Shown here: positions 12,119 through 24,500 of the stretch, in pieces
Position numbering within the stretch: position 1 is the stretch's first letter
Layout of the letters: each line of letters begins with the position of its first letter
The notes under the pieces: generated by a model
What the model was told of the DNA's origin: nothing
Seen by the model: only the letters and a program-made list of their open reading frames with translations
Databases searched by the model: none
Assembly: GCF_004027225.2 (NCBI RefSeq)
Contig: NC_044282.2
Span: 46,840,576 to 46,904,575 of the forward strand
Source: Strigops habroptila
Taxonomy: Eukaryota; Chordata; Aves; Psittaciformes; Psittacidae
Direction: 5' to 3'
Length of the DNA stretch: 64,000 nucleotides
Program-made: the position numbers and the translations under genes

Positions 12119-12204
12119 CACAAGGTGTCCCTGCCCATGGCAGGGGGGTTGGAACTAGATGATCTTAAGGTCCTTTCCAACCCTTACGATTCTATGATTC
12201 TATG
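11299..12204 (+). mobile_element. CR1 LINE, 5'-truncated, with end of ORF2
   Basis: About 0.9 kb of CR1. It starts abruptly at GTGCGCCCTCAGCAAGTTTG. It encodes the C-terminal part of the reverse transcriptase, beginning just before the catalytic box SKFADDT (the Asp pair) and passing [44 protein letters not shown] and [20 protein letters not shown]. The frame is open to 11,987. A one-base loss near 11,940-11,950 moves the last part (KFFTVRV...DHMV) to another frame, ending at TAG 12,116-12,118. A 3' UTR follows, then two ATTCTATG units at 12,189-12,204. Truncation at the 5' end is normal for CR1. The open frame starting at 11,205 is a chance fusion with host sequence. Confidence 0.97.
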
Positions 12205-12648
12205 AAGTAGTTTATAGAACCTGAGCAAACTGGTCTTACAATGTTTTTAGAAGCCAACCATTTTAGGCAAAGGAGTCCTGGTCCATTCCAGATGAGCTAT
12301 CATCACTGACAGGTCTTGCTAAAAGACAACTAGTCCAAACAAAAGTAATATACATTTTTTTCTGAAAGTACAAATATTTTCAAGGATGAGACCAAAATAA
12401 CAGCCCCCTTCCTATGCTGGAAAATAACAGAAGTGGGACTACCTTCCTAAATTTAAATTTTAAGCATAAACGCCTTCTCTTGCACATCTGGGCTGCACCA
12501 CCATTGTACTTTCTGCTTGGAAGTGTGTGTACTGTAAATGCAGAAAAGTGAATTCTATGGGTCCTGGTATTGCAAAGAAGCTACCAGGTGCTTAAAGAAA
12601 TTACTGTACAGAGAAGCCTGAAAGTTGATGTGAAGACTATGGGACACC

Positions 12649-12670
12649 AAAAAAAAAAAAAAAAAAAAAA
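12649..12670. repeat. Poly(A)22 tract
   Basis: Uninterrupted A run with no recognisable retrocopy upstream. Confidence 0.95.
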
Positions 12671-15600
12671 CATAATTGAACATTGTAGCCATGGACTACA
12701 AAATTAAAGACTTCGGTTCATATTAGCATATAAAAAGACCTGATAAAGCTGAGCTAGTCTGCCATCAGGCACAAGAGAGGCAGAAGGTAGCACAGATGGT
12801 GAAAACAGAGGAAATTATTCGTGGTTCCTCATCACACCTTGAAAGGAGCTACTGAAAAGATGATGTTGAAAATTAAGACCAGAAGGCCTCCTGGAATAAC
12901 AAAACCTCTAAACCCTCCTTTATATTCCAAAGGTGTAAATATGTCCTGAGGTTAAATAGGCTTATGATTTGAGCATTTGTCTTTTATAGAAAATTTAAAA
13001 AAAAATTAAATTTAAAAAAAAAAAAAATCAACATTTCTTTTTATCTTTCAGAGTAAAAATACCTGAACACTAAAGGTTGGCCCTTAAGTCTTTAAACAAA
13101 TGTAGAACCTCATAAATGCTAGCATACAAAATGAATGCTCATGAACATAAGTCTTCAAAGTTTGTCTTCAGACAAGGGCTAAAATGTCCTGCACGTTATT
13201 TGAAGTGCCATTCAGACCTGCAGCATCAAGCATAGCTTAGAGGTTCATAAGGAAAATTAACCCTTCCTATGTGCAGAATCTTAAACTAACTACTTACATA
13301 GCAGATGAGCTGACAACTGTGCTAATCTTATGAGATAACATTGCCTGATTATTTATCAGGAATAGTTGTAAGGAAACAAAGAAGCAGTTTTTTTTCCCCA
13401 CTAAATAAAGTTTGAAGATTCTTTCCACTGGCAGATATAAAATAGTGCAGGTTTTTAGATGTGTCCATTACTGTCCACAACAAAAACATCAGACAAAATG
13501 TATTTTAAAACCAGATTTGTGGACTGTCAATATGTATATCACGTGAATTTTCCAGGACATGAGGAAAAGATGGAGGGAAGTGAGAAAAAAATTTACTGCA
13601 GAACCTCAACCTTGCCTAAGTTGTAAAACCTTCCCAGGGTAAAAAAATCACCAAACGAAACTCACCATCCAAGCAGAAACCACCACTGCAGTAAAACAGC
13701 ATTTTCTGTCACTGCTGAAATGCAAAAAATTGCAGTGCACGGTGGTTCTGAGGTTATGATGAAAAAGTTGAACAGAAAGTAAGTCACGCTGTTACACTGA
13801 AACACTTCCAAGTATTCTACACAATGAGATGCTCTGAACACGGCGAGTGAGGGCAAGATAGAACAGAGGCATGTCTGGTAACAAGGGAAAGCAAATATAC
13901 TTAGTCTCACATGACTGGCATGCCAAAGACAGTCAAAGTTAGAATCTTAACTTTTTGCCAACAAAAGAGGACCACAAACAGGCTGCAAGGTTTACAATCA
14001 AACAGAAAGCATAAAGAGAGTGGAAAACGAAAATGCTGAGTGATGACAGCTAACTTAATAGTAATCCTCAGTGTAGATTTCAAGACTTTTCATGGTTTAA
14101 ATGAACACAAAGGGGGCCTCAAAATAAACCCCCACAACAGTATTTTATTGATATTTTATATTAATAAAAGTCCAACTTGTCTGACAGATGAAAGCTCAGG
14201 ACTCAATTACTGACTCTTCTAGAAAATATGTATAATTCTGTATTTTACCATTGCTGAGGCGGTAAAGGATTTTTCTGGTGTCCAAAAGGAGGCTAGTAAA
14301 ATTTTTCTGCTTCACAAAAGTACTACAGCAAATTCAGAAAGATTTGAAGGTGCCACGATATGTAAACAGATTCAAGAATATGTATTGCCTTTAGCCAAGT
14401 ACAAACCATCACGTTATTTCAGAAGAGAGAAATATTAAAACCCAAAAAAGTTAAATCTCTGCTGATTGCTTTCCTGTAGTTTAATTACTGAGGAAAGGCA
14501 GTAAGGCACCACAGAATTTCCACTTTAGTTTTACTGTTCCCCACAGTCAATATTTTATGACTTTGTTTTTATTTCTAGGTCCCAGGGACACATATGAACC
14601 ATTCAAAGTTTGTTCTTTTCTAAGAAATCATAAGAAATCCTGGACACAAATGGAATCTTACGAGGTACCACAATTATTCCTTTCCTCCTCTTCTTCCATA
14701 AACACGTACTCAAGTAATGATATACAGGCACTCTGGTTTACTGACAAACATCGTTCTGCAATCTAAGTTACTTCTGTAAGAAGCAACATGGATTATGTGA
14801 TATCAGTAATTAGAAAGGAGGAAACATCAAAGAACCCTGTACACAGTGCTATGTAGTGTCAACACTAAGAATTTAGTAACAAAAAGTATGGTGTTGCTAG
14901 AACCCCATCTTTAAAAGAAATACACATTCACTCTCAAACACAATTTTTTGTTATGTAAAACTTCACATCCTCTCACCTTGTTTCCCCTCCAAACGACAAC
15001 GTTCTTCCAAAATATTCCAAAAGGGTTTTTTTCCTTCTACTTCAGAAGAAGGTGACGTAAGTTATGACAAACTAAAGAGAAAGAAATTGGCCAATAGCAT
15101 TTCCTTTAGAAGTTTATCCAGTGTCGGTGTCATAACAAAACATGCTTTGGGGGGAAAAAAGAACACTTAATGCTTTTTACGGCCCAAACATTTGTTGTTG
15201 TAAGTATCAGTCTTATTAAGGAACTACAATCACTTATGACTGAGGAAATACTGCGAAAAACCCTGTACCTCTGAGTCTTTCTGGAAGATGGGTCATAAAT
15301 TTCTAAAACAAAACTCAACTAAAATACTATGTACATCATAGCAGTCAGACCTGCAAACGAAAACACAGATGATGGATTCAAAGATCAATAAAAACAGAAA
15401 ACCTCCTCTATCGTTAGTCTTATGTTTTACCACAAAAGGACTGAACCATTACAGCGCCAGAAGCTGTGCTAAGTGGCAATAAACACGTCTCTATTAGAGA
15501 ATTTCATGTGAAGAGTTTAACAAAGCAATCACAAGCAACCTAAGCAAAAGAGCAACGAAATTAAACAAGAAATATGCTATAGAAAGATATTAAAAATCTA

Positions 15601-18409
15601 TCAGCTTTTCATCAGCTTTACATTGCATTTTGACTCCTGTAACCTGCTTCCATTTGTTAACCAAAGGGCAGAACATATTGCATACTCAGCTTGCATGATA
15701 AATGTAATTAATGAAAAAGTTATCTGGATGTTAAATAGCTAAAACAATCTTTTTTACACTGTCTGATAGGTACCCATGTGCCAATTAGTCTTCAGAAAAT
15801 TCTAGATCTGTTGGACACATGGTCTGATATTATTTATACTTCGTATTAAAATTTTTGAGCACCCACTTCCCTATTTTTTTCTCCTTTTTGTTGAACTTCA
15901 GAAACCTCTAAGAACACGTCAAGCTTATGAAACATTCCTGTATTCCCATGGATAAAGATTCTAAGTAAAATTATCCCTATCCTGCCCATAAACTGGTGAA
16001 ATAGACCTTAATAAAGATTTTGATCTAGAAAATAAAATGCACAAGGCTAACAGAAAACAGTGCTGAAGCTTAGCACAGTCCTTCCAGTCTTCTCTGCTTA
16101 ACTGGAATCTGAATGTTGCTCCAAGTTTTCCCCACTGCAGCTATTATTTGGCACAGAAAAGACCAAAATCCTCACCGCAGGCTTTATCTTACACTAATTA
16201 GCACGTTGTATTTCTCTCACATATCTGAAAATTCCCTACTAGGTATTAACACTTCTATTTACCACAAGTGTGGCTTTCAGTTAGAAGACCTCAAATACCC
16301 AGGTATTATTTTCTTTGGCAACTTCTTAGTAATGTATTTAGAAACTTAAAATAAACCTGCCATAGATGATAAAGCTGATGAAAATGATCACCACCACAGG
16401 GCGCAACATGCTGGACTATGGATAACAGATGCTATTGGGAACCTCTTCCCGCGTGCCTCATGGCTGTCCAAAGAACTTCCAATATTCTTACCGTAAGGTC
16501 CAGAAAGCTTCCCATCAGAGATGCAAAGGTAAAAAAACAGGCTTTGAGGATTCTGTGGACAGAAGTGAACCCCAGACCACAAGAGAAACCACATATTTTC
16601 AGCATGCTAAGTGTGTCCCAGAGAAGTTTTCCAAAGATCATATAATGAAAAAAATAAAAGAAGAAACAAACAAAAAAGAATTTGTATTTGAAAAGAAAAC
16701 TTAAGCTAAGGACTGAAAACTTACTAACAGCACATATATATTCTACTGCATGGGCAAAGGGTGATCAGATATCCCAGACTGACCAGGCCAGGGACAAATT
16801 GGAAACCTTTTCCCAGAGTCTCCAGGAATTTTACTATATCATTATTTTGTTGCAAGTTTTACAAGTGGGATGTAGAAATTTCCCTCCCCTCCTTCCTCAT
16901 AAACTGCAACCTTGGAAAAACGCTGGCAAACAGCCTCAAGAGTCTCACATAAATTCTGGAATGTTACTTGCATCCAATTTTTCCTTTCAAAACAGATTTA
17001 TTTTCACCCTTCCATGCAAACACATCCAAGCATCAGAACAAGAGGACAAGCCAAACTGTGCTCTTCAGATTCAGTTAGGCAACAAAGTCATGGTTTCAAG
17101 TTCCTGTAGTGTTCAGTCATCCAAAATTAGAGTGGATACATAAGCTATCATTACAAAAGTTCTGGAAAGTGGTGAGTACCAGAAATAAGTCTGCAGTTGT
17201 CTTACTGTTTTATATTCTTCATCCATTTCCATTCTCCATGGAACTCTTGGGTTCTGTGATTCCCACAAGTCACAGAGCTAACATTTAATATTTCAACACT
17301 GGAAATTGTTCATGGTTTCTTAACTCTAAGAATTGTGCAACAAACTCAGCAAGTGAGTAACCATAGTAACCGTGGTAGAGAAAAAAGACAAGTTTCAGTA
17401 TGAAACTGCAGTGTATTTTTAAGTTTTGCAAATGTTATTTTCATATTCTACATGTGAAAAATTCATTGAACTTGTACAGTAACTAAAGTATATCTCTATT
17501 ATGTACTAAAAGACACTTCTTACTACTGTGCTGTATTAAGTACTCCATTTCTCTCTCCTCTTTCTTTTCCTCTCTCTTTGTATCAGAGTACTACGCTTCT
17601 GTTTTCTTATGAAAACCTGTATAAAAAAAATTAAAAAGATGCTTCAGTGGAGAAGAAAAATGCACTGTCTTGCTATTTTTATGCAAGTAGATTTTAAGAG
17701 TCAGTTACATTTACTGTGCTATTAACAATCAGCTTTTGTAACATACTGTCCTTGAACTGGCTATGAAGCACTCATATTTTGCTGATCCTAGGGACTTCGC
17801 TAGGAAGGCATTAAATTACAAGCCTGTGAACGCATCTGATTATAGAAACTACAGCATGCATTACTATATAATGCACTTGAAGCAGGTAAAGCAAGCAGGA
17901 CTGAACCACTGCTTGGAACCGAAACTATTTCGGGTACATACATCCCATACAGGGGCATGGATCTACAGACCCAAAGAGAATACTACATTAAGTCTTGTAC
18001 AACCTCACACAGACACTTCGCTTGTAACTACTGTTTCTTAGTGATGGTAAGCAATTACACTGGTATTAATGAATACAAGATAGAACACTGCAAAGCTTTC
18101 CACTCAACTACCTATTTCATCCCAATGTAGGTATTTTATGAAGACGTGGGGGATAAAACTTTAAGGAAGAAAAAGATCTCAAAATGACACAACAATTTAA
18201 AATTCATCCGTCTGGATTATTTAAGGACTTGACCAGACAAAATGATTTGGTATCTTCCATCAATACTGTGTATCTGCCTAAATGAAGGTTACACTTACTG
18301 CCCTCTCTTACAAAACAATGTTTGTATCTTTCTGTAAAAAGCTTCTACATCCCAAAACTTTTAGAATGCAGTGTGACTTTTTTTTCCTTTTTCTTAATAG
18401 GAAGAACCT

Positions 18410-18490
18410 AAAAAAACCAACCCAAAACAAACCCAAACAAACGAACAAACAAAAACCCCAAACAAAAAACAAACAAACAAACAAACCACC
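18410..18490. repeat. Imperfect (CAAA)n / A-C-rich repeat
   Basis: An A- and C-only stretch with one G, built from CAAA, CCCAAA and ACAAAC units. It produces the low-complexity frames seen on both strands here. Confidence 0.9.
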
Positions 18491-19207
18491 CAAAAAACTC
18501 TGCTCCCAAAGATTCAGGAAAATATCATGAAGCTGCACAGCCACCTGTTTTGTTTTGGGTGGCTTTTTGGTTAAACTAACAATCTTTCTAATAGATAAAG
18601 ATATGTGCACACAGGTTTCTAGTACTTCTGTAACACTCTGATGAGTACATTTTAATTCGATCAAATAACGCACCAACTTAACAGAACCCAAAAATGTACA
18701 GATCATATATCCAGTCCTGTAAGTACGAGATGTCCACAGAATTAAAAAATAAAGAGCATAGATAGAGCCAGTTTTTCTCTGTTGATTCTGGCATAGGAAA
18801 GCATCCTCTTGATTTGGATAACAAAGGCCACAACCACATGGTCCCGGCTGGAGACATCTGGTTGGAGATGCACTAGGACAGAGACAAAGCTGTGCAGAAC
18901 CACCAGCACATGTTAACTGCCACAAACAGCAGGATCACTGCTTTGGACTAGCGGGAGATGGCCACATCTCTGCAGCTCACAGCACTTCCTTTAGAAACGT
19001 CTGCTTTGGCAATTCCATTTATCAAATGTATCTTTATACTTGATGCTTATTTAGTATTGTATTATTAACAATACTGGTTTAATGCATTCTTTTAAATTAA
19101 ATCCATGAAGTACTTTAACCAAAACAACATGGATGTAACATTTTTATCAAGTGAAGAAACAAAATACCGCAATAAATAGAAATCTGGACACAAACCCAGC
19201 ATGCCAA

Positions 19208-19221
19208 TTTATTTTTTTATT
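19208..19221 (-). terminator. Tandem poly(A) signals of KIDINS220
   Basis: Read on the minus strand, two AATAAA hexamers lie 8 bp apart, about 1.1 kb after the stop codon, with a GT-rich element 15-30 nt downstream. This is the best 3'-end signal in the region. Confidence 0.5.
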
Positions 19222-19803
19222 CTCTTTGTACTACGAGAGCCTAGTTTGAACAATTCTTCCTCAAAAACATGCAGATTTCACTGGAGCGTACAAGTAGTTG
19301 CTACAATAACATTCAGGTACATTTCTAAGAGGACATAAAAATCTTCAAACACTGTACTTCAGAAATAACGAAACTGGCGCATAGCTCTGACAAGATTCCA
19401 AAGGTATACGTTATTTTTAAAATGGCAAACTACTTACTTTTATTTCCCTAACCAAATGACAAACACTGGACCAAGGAAAGATCATGCACAGCAACAGACA
19501 GTCCATAAGTTCAGACATCATTCATACTTTACCCTTACAATATTCTAATGTAGCTCAGTTGCTTGCATCTATTTAGACAAGTGACTGTAAAATTATGTAC
19601 CTATAATAAATAATGGATCCACTAAATCAATGATAAGGCATTACCCTATAAATAACTGCCAATTCCAACGACACGTCAAGACAATGCTCCTTACAAACCT
19701 TATCACCACTCTACCCAAAGTTCACAAAGTCAACAGTGATTACTGAACATACAGAGTGTAAAAGCATATATATAGCCAAACAGGTAACTTAGCACTCAAA
19801 TTT

Positions 19804-19824
19804 CAACATATATGATATATGTTG
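19804..19824. repeat. 21-bp palindrome in the KIDINS220 3' UTR
   Basis: Arms CAACATATAT and ATATATGTTG flank a single central G at 19,814. In RNA this would fold as a short AU-rich hairpin, 490 nt after the stop codon. Confidence 0.8.
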
Positions 19825-20314
19825 CACACATTAATCCACTAATTAATGCAAAGTTTGATAAGGGTGTCACAGGTTGTGATATTTCATCTTCTGGCATCTC
19901 TCACATCCAAGAGTAAAGAAGTTTTAACTTTACTTGTAAGTATGCAGACTTAACTGGAATGTTTAGAAGGGATAAGTAATACATATCCCAACAGAAAAGT
20001 AAAATCACATCATAATTTTAATAATTAAACCATACTTCTGTAACATCTGCCCCTGAGCAAACCTTTGCACAGTATCTTAAAGAACTGGTTTTCCGTGCTG
20101 ACAAATACTGCTTTTATATGTGGGGAAGGCCTGAAGTAATTTGCTGCTTGTAAAAAATCCTTCTTCTCTCCAAGAAAATAACTGAAAATAAATCTAGACC
20201 TTGTATTACAATATTGAAAGCTTAAACTACAAAGCTTAATGTAACCACACACTGACAAAGAATTCCAAGCAAGCTACAACTCATAGTCATACTCTGTTTT
20301 AAACTGGCTGGTTT

Positions 20315-21586
20315 TTACAGGATACTCTCTCTTTCCTCTCCAAAACCAGCCCCTTCTGAGGCTGTAACAGTATGGAGCTCTGACGAATCTTTTGAAAGCC
20401 TGGTATAACTTGAACGCTGGCTCCGCTTGTGAGCAACACTCTTCAGGTTCTCATTCTGAACTGCATTTGAACTTGAACCTGAGCCAGGGTGCAGGATAAT
20501 TTGAGGTGAATCTCTGATACCTTGCATTTCTTCAAAATTTTGATTAGCTCGATTGTTTGGAGCGCTGTTATTATTTAAGGTTACTGTACTAGGGGTTCTA
20601 TTTAAATTAAAGACTTTCTGGCAAGCTGGCCAGTTCTCTTCTGGGCTACTTGCAATCAAGCTGCTTTCAGAAGGGCTTTTCTTACCTTCTGAGCAAATAG
20701 ACATGCGAACCACAGCTGGGTCTTGAAGGCCACTAAGGCTGTGTGGAATTCCTCTCTTTCCACTGTGACTGTCATCTTCAAGCTCAATGAGATTTGCCTT
20801 TTCAAGCTGTGAATCATCTGTTCCTTCATTATGGAGGGAATGATTTGGAGAACTTTCGTTGGATCTTACACCAGAATCAGACGAATCTTTTTTATCCAAA
20901 AGGGCATCTGTTAAATACTCCTTTGCTTTGATGAAGGTTCTAATAGGTTCAGATCCATGTTCTGGAGATTTGGGCTGCTTTTCAACCTTGCAATCTGTCT
21001 TCTTATCCTTACCTTCCTTAAGAAGTGGAGTATTATCTGATTCCTCAGTTCCTGACTCATCTTCATCACTTGGAAGTTTCTGATACCGGAGAGTAACTCC
21101 TTTGAGCTTCAAATCTGCAGCCTGGAAAATACTTGTTCTTTCTGAAGACTTCTTTCCTGGGAGAAGCTTGGAACCAGACTGGTCAGATTTTTCATCTTCT
21201 TCAGTAATAGGATCCAAAGGAGATGCATCATTAGTAGAAACACCTGAAGTACTGTAATCAACAACATCATTCCTCTTCAGCAAGAAGGACTTTCTTCCAT
21301 CATCTTGCTTCTGTTCGCCATCTTTTCCTTTATCCTGTTCTGTACTGGAATGCAAGGAACCCCCTGATGTACTCTGCCCCATATAGAAAGCACTTGAGCT
21401 ATGAGGGGAGGATCTACCACTCACTGTAGTAGAATTAGCACCTCCTTCTAACTGGGACATTTGAGCAATATACTCTCTATACGCATCTCTATATTCTGCC
21501 TGTACCTTGTCAGTAAGCTTTGATATTTCAATACTAGAATCTTGAGAGTTAAGACTTGAAAGACTTGGAGTTCTGCGAGTTTGTGA
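20315..21586 (-). CDS. KIDINS220: KIDINS220 terminal coding exon with PDZ ligand (fragment residues 616-1038)
   Basis: 1,272 nt including TAA at 20,315-20,317; acceptor TTTTTTTCCAG at 21,587. It encodes 423 residues. [20 protein letters not shown] and the following charged helix ([20 protein letters not shown]) form the region reported to bind kinesin-1 light chain. A long low-complexity tail follows, with acidic/serine patches ([35 protein letters not shown]), a conserved [14 protein letters not shown] block and [18 protein letters not shown]. It ends [10 protein letters not shown], a class I PDZ-binding motif (Ser at -2, Leu at 0). The frame extends 42 codons upstream of the first Met to the acceptor, so the Met is internal. 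Confidence 0.98.
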   Translation of the reverse strand, partial: SQTRRTPSLSSLNSQDSSIEISKLTDKVQAEYRDAYREYIAQMSQLEGGANSTTVSGRSSPHSSSAFYMGQSTSGGSLHSSTEQDKGKDGEQKQDDGRKSFLLKRNDVVDYSTSGVSTNDASPLDPITEEDEKSDQSGSKLLPGKKSSERTSIFQAADLKLKGVTLRYQKLPSDEDESGTEESDNTPLLKEGKDKKTDCKVEKQPKSPEHGSEPIRTFIKAKEYLTDALLDKKDSSDSGVRSNESSPNHSLHNEGTDDSQLEKANLIELEDDSHSGKRGIPHSLSGLQDPAVVRMSICSEGKKSPSESSLIASSPEENWPACQKVFNLNRTPSTVTLNNNSAPNNRANQNFEEMQGIRDSPQIILHPGSGSSSNAVQNENLKSVAHKRSQRSSYTRLSKDSSELHTVTASEGAGFGEERESIL

Positions 21587-24500
21587 CTGGAAAAAAATAA
21601 AGAAAGAAGAGAGATAACAGTTAAATGAACTATTTATTTTTACTGATATTTTTAAATTAAATAATTCAATGCATTAAGTATGTGCTTAAATGATTTTTTT
21701 GTTGCTGTGAATAGATTATGCAAGTGAAATTGTGAATGCTATAATTAAAATATGCTTACTATAATCATATATATGCAATCACACACACATTCACTAAACT
21801 TACAAAGTGTTCTTATTGTTGGTCCCTATAAAGGAAGATTCCAACAAAACAAGCATTTTATCCAGTGCATTTTAGGCTAACTCTTTTGAGTATATAATTA
21901 TAACAATTGAATTTGTATGTCAAGATGGGCTTTTCTAACACATTTTTGTACATTTACAAAATTAGCATTTTTTATTAAAGACAGAAAGACTTCATCTAAA
22001 TGCTGAACATCTCTCCAAAGCATTTTTAAAAGATCTGTATCCTACGTACTTCAATATATCCTGGCAATATTCCACTGCATATAGCTGATTTCAGAAAAAT
22101 CAGTTCTCAGATAAACATATTTCTCTTTGCCCTCAAGTCTGCTCTCTTTTAGTGTGCACATAGAGAAGTCTACAGGCATAGGATCTAAGCCATCTATTAA
22201 GTACTAGAATCAAGGTCTAGCTGAACAAAGGAAAGGAGTGGATAACGGCTGAACATATGGCTTCGTGTCACACATATAATAGGGATGCTCACTACCACCA
22301 AGTAAAAGATGTGTGGTGCCCCATGCATTGGAGCTGATGCATTGACTTAAGCAGGAAGTGCTTTAGGAAACCTGCTCAACTTTGCAGTGCACAGGAGGGA
22401 AGAGTGTGAGCAGTTCTCCACTGAGGAGGGAGGAGTGACAGAGACAACGTGTGATGAACTGACCACAACCTTCATTCCTTGTCTTCCTGCACCACTCAGG
22501 GAAGAAGGTAGAGGACTCAGGAGTAAAGGTGAGCCCAGGAAGAAAGGACGGATGGAAGGTGTTTTTAAAATTTGGTTTTATTTCTCATTATACTACTCTG
22601 ATTTGATTGGTATTAAACTAATTTTCCCAAGCAGAGTCTGCTTTGCCCGTGATAGTAACTGGTGAGTGATCTCCCTCTGTCCTTATCTCGACTCACAAGC
22701 TTTTCACTACATCTTCTCTCTCCTGTCCAGCTGAGGAGGGGAGTGATCGAGTAGCTTTGGTGGGCACCTGGCATCCAGCCAGGGTCAACCCACCACAACA
22801 GAGAAGCAGCAATATTCTTTTTTATCAGTATCAACTTTAAAAATTCCAGCAGGTGAATTCTCATGTTATCTTAAGGAGAAATTACCTTTCTAATTCTTTT
22901 GATTCAAATTCAGATAACTATATGGACATCAGAAGCACTATTTACTTAAACTTTCATTGTAAAGAGTGTTTTAAAAAATGTTTTCTTCTACGTTCTTCTG
23001 TGCTTTTGACACAAAATGACGTAACAAACGTGAATCATGCCACTTTGGTTTGGAAAAGCACACATTGATACTCTGTTGCTGGAAATAGGCAGTAAGGCTA
23101 ATCAGGATCCTACACGCACACAAGCATGCATGACACCCACAGGGGATCTGTGATAGAAATCTAACTCTGAATTCTGAATATTAAAAATATCACCTACAGC
23201 TAGTAATTTGGGATATTTTCCTATTCTGATGCACCTTCAAGATTTTCTAATTTAGAGATCCAGAGATTAAAAAGCTGCCGAATGTTTCAATTTGGTTTTT
23301 TGTTTTGATTCTTAATTCTAATCTCTATTTAGATACCAGCTCATTTGTCTGGATTTCTTAAAAAGGACAAAAGAAAATCACATACTTTGGGTGATTTCAT
23401 ACGATACAGAAGAAAACTGACCGTAACATGGCAGAAACTGTAGTTAGAGAAGGATGCCAGCTCTAGAGTCTATGAACAGATTATGCACTGATAGGACAAG
23501 GCTCTGATGTCATGGTTGTAGTTGTTTTTAAAACCCCCCCCCAATAAATGTATCTGTAATCCTTTGAATAGCATAACATCCACCTAGCACATAGCTAAAA
23601 TATTTAATACACAAAGCCTGAATACTGTGCTAAGCAGAAATCTTGCAGAACGTCACCCTAAGACAGATGAGAAAAGCATGAGAGTTGATTTTTTTCTTTT
23701 GAAGAGTGATTACTGGAACAGATGAACAGTTTTCAGATGGCAAAGGCTAAAGACTGACTCAGAGTGTGGTTAGAGTTCACATGTCTGCAAACAGGTCTTT
23801 GCCAAGACTGAGAAATGAAAGTACCTGAAAGTAAGCAGACTTACTTCTTGACCTGTCCATATCCAAGAATGGAAAAAACCCTTTACCACACAGGTAAGGA
23901 AGCAAAATACATTTCTCTACTAAATACCTGCCAACTTAAGTTACTGTGTCGTGTAGGAGCTTCATCAAGACCAATTGTGTTGAGTTCTTCAAAGCTGAAG
24001 TTAAGTGTGTAAGGAGCTTGACCAGAAAGACCTGTAAGGTCAGTGTGAGGCAACTCAGTATTATGCCCAGGACGACGAGTAAGTTCACTATGAGGAATCG
24101 CAGTGCTAATATGCTCAGTTGTTCCACGAGGATCTTCCTGAACAGCCTGGTTTTCTGAATTTCTCATTTCAAGTATCTTAACACAAAAAGAGACAGTAAA
24201 TTATATAAGTAGAAGTAGTTCTCAAAACTCTCAAAAGAAGAACTCTATTAAAAATAGGAAAAGGAATTCACAACTGTAAAAGTGTACTTGCATATGTGGT
24301 TGTGACCATGGAAAACTGTGAAGAAAAAAATCCATCCACAGATCTAGCGCATTCATTGTCTTTACTGCAAATCACATTTTAAAATTTAGGATTTTTTTTT
24401 ATTTATTTACAAATTATTTTTGTTACTGCCCAGACCCTTAAAAGAAAACACTTAAATTCTTGTAAAACCAAGTAAGTGATAAATTACAAATTTAAAAGCA

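Larger units (their letters stand above)
12205..19189. other. Intergenic, KIDINS220 downstream flank
   Basis: AT-rich. It holds a 22-bp A run at 12,649-12,670, A-rich patches at 12,996-13,027, and the CAAA-type repeat at 18,410-18,490. Open frames at 16,418-17,143 and 17,763-18,041 have no recognisable homology. No RNA gene was identified. Confidence 0.55.
19190..20314 (-). other. KIDINS220: KIDINS220 3' untranslated region (end inferred)
   Basis: Sequence directly after the TAA, AT-rich and without an open frame of note. Two overlapping AATAAA hexamers on the minus strand (19,216-19,221 and 19,208-19,213) are followed by a GT-rich stretch (GCTGGGTTTGTGTCC), so cleavage near 19,190 is plausible and gives a UTR of about 1.1 kb. 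Earlier candidates are ATTAAA at 20,017-20,022 and AATAAA at 19,439-19,444. The end is inferred from signals only; longer or shorter isoforms are possible. Confidence 0.55.

Noticed and set aside
16418..17143. Cluster of plus- and minus-strand open frames up to 153 codons
   Set aside because: No recognised domain, overlapping frames on both strands, no splice or promoter support.
17763..18041. 92-codon plus-strand frame beginning MKHSYFADPRDFARK
   Set aside because: Looks less random than most but matches nothing I know and is isolated. A protein search would decide.
18308..18925. 205-codon minus-strand frame
   Set aside because: Its middle is the translated (CAAA)n repeat (Phe/Leu/Cys/Val runs), and the rest has no homology.
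20859..21083. 74-codon plus-strand frame inside the KIDINS220 terminal exon
   Set aside because: Antisense shadow of the strongly conserved coding exon.
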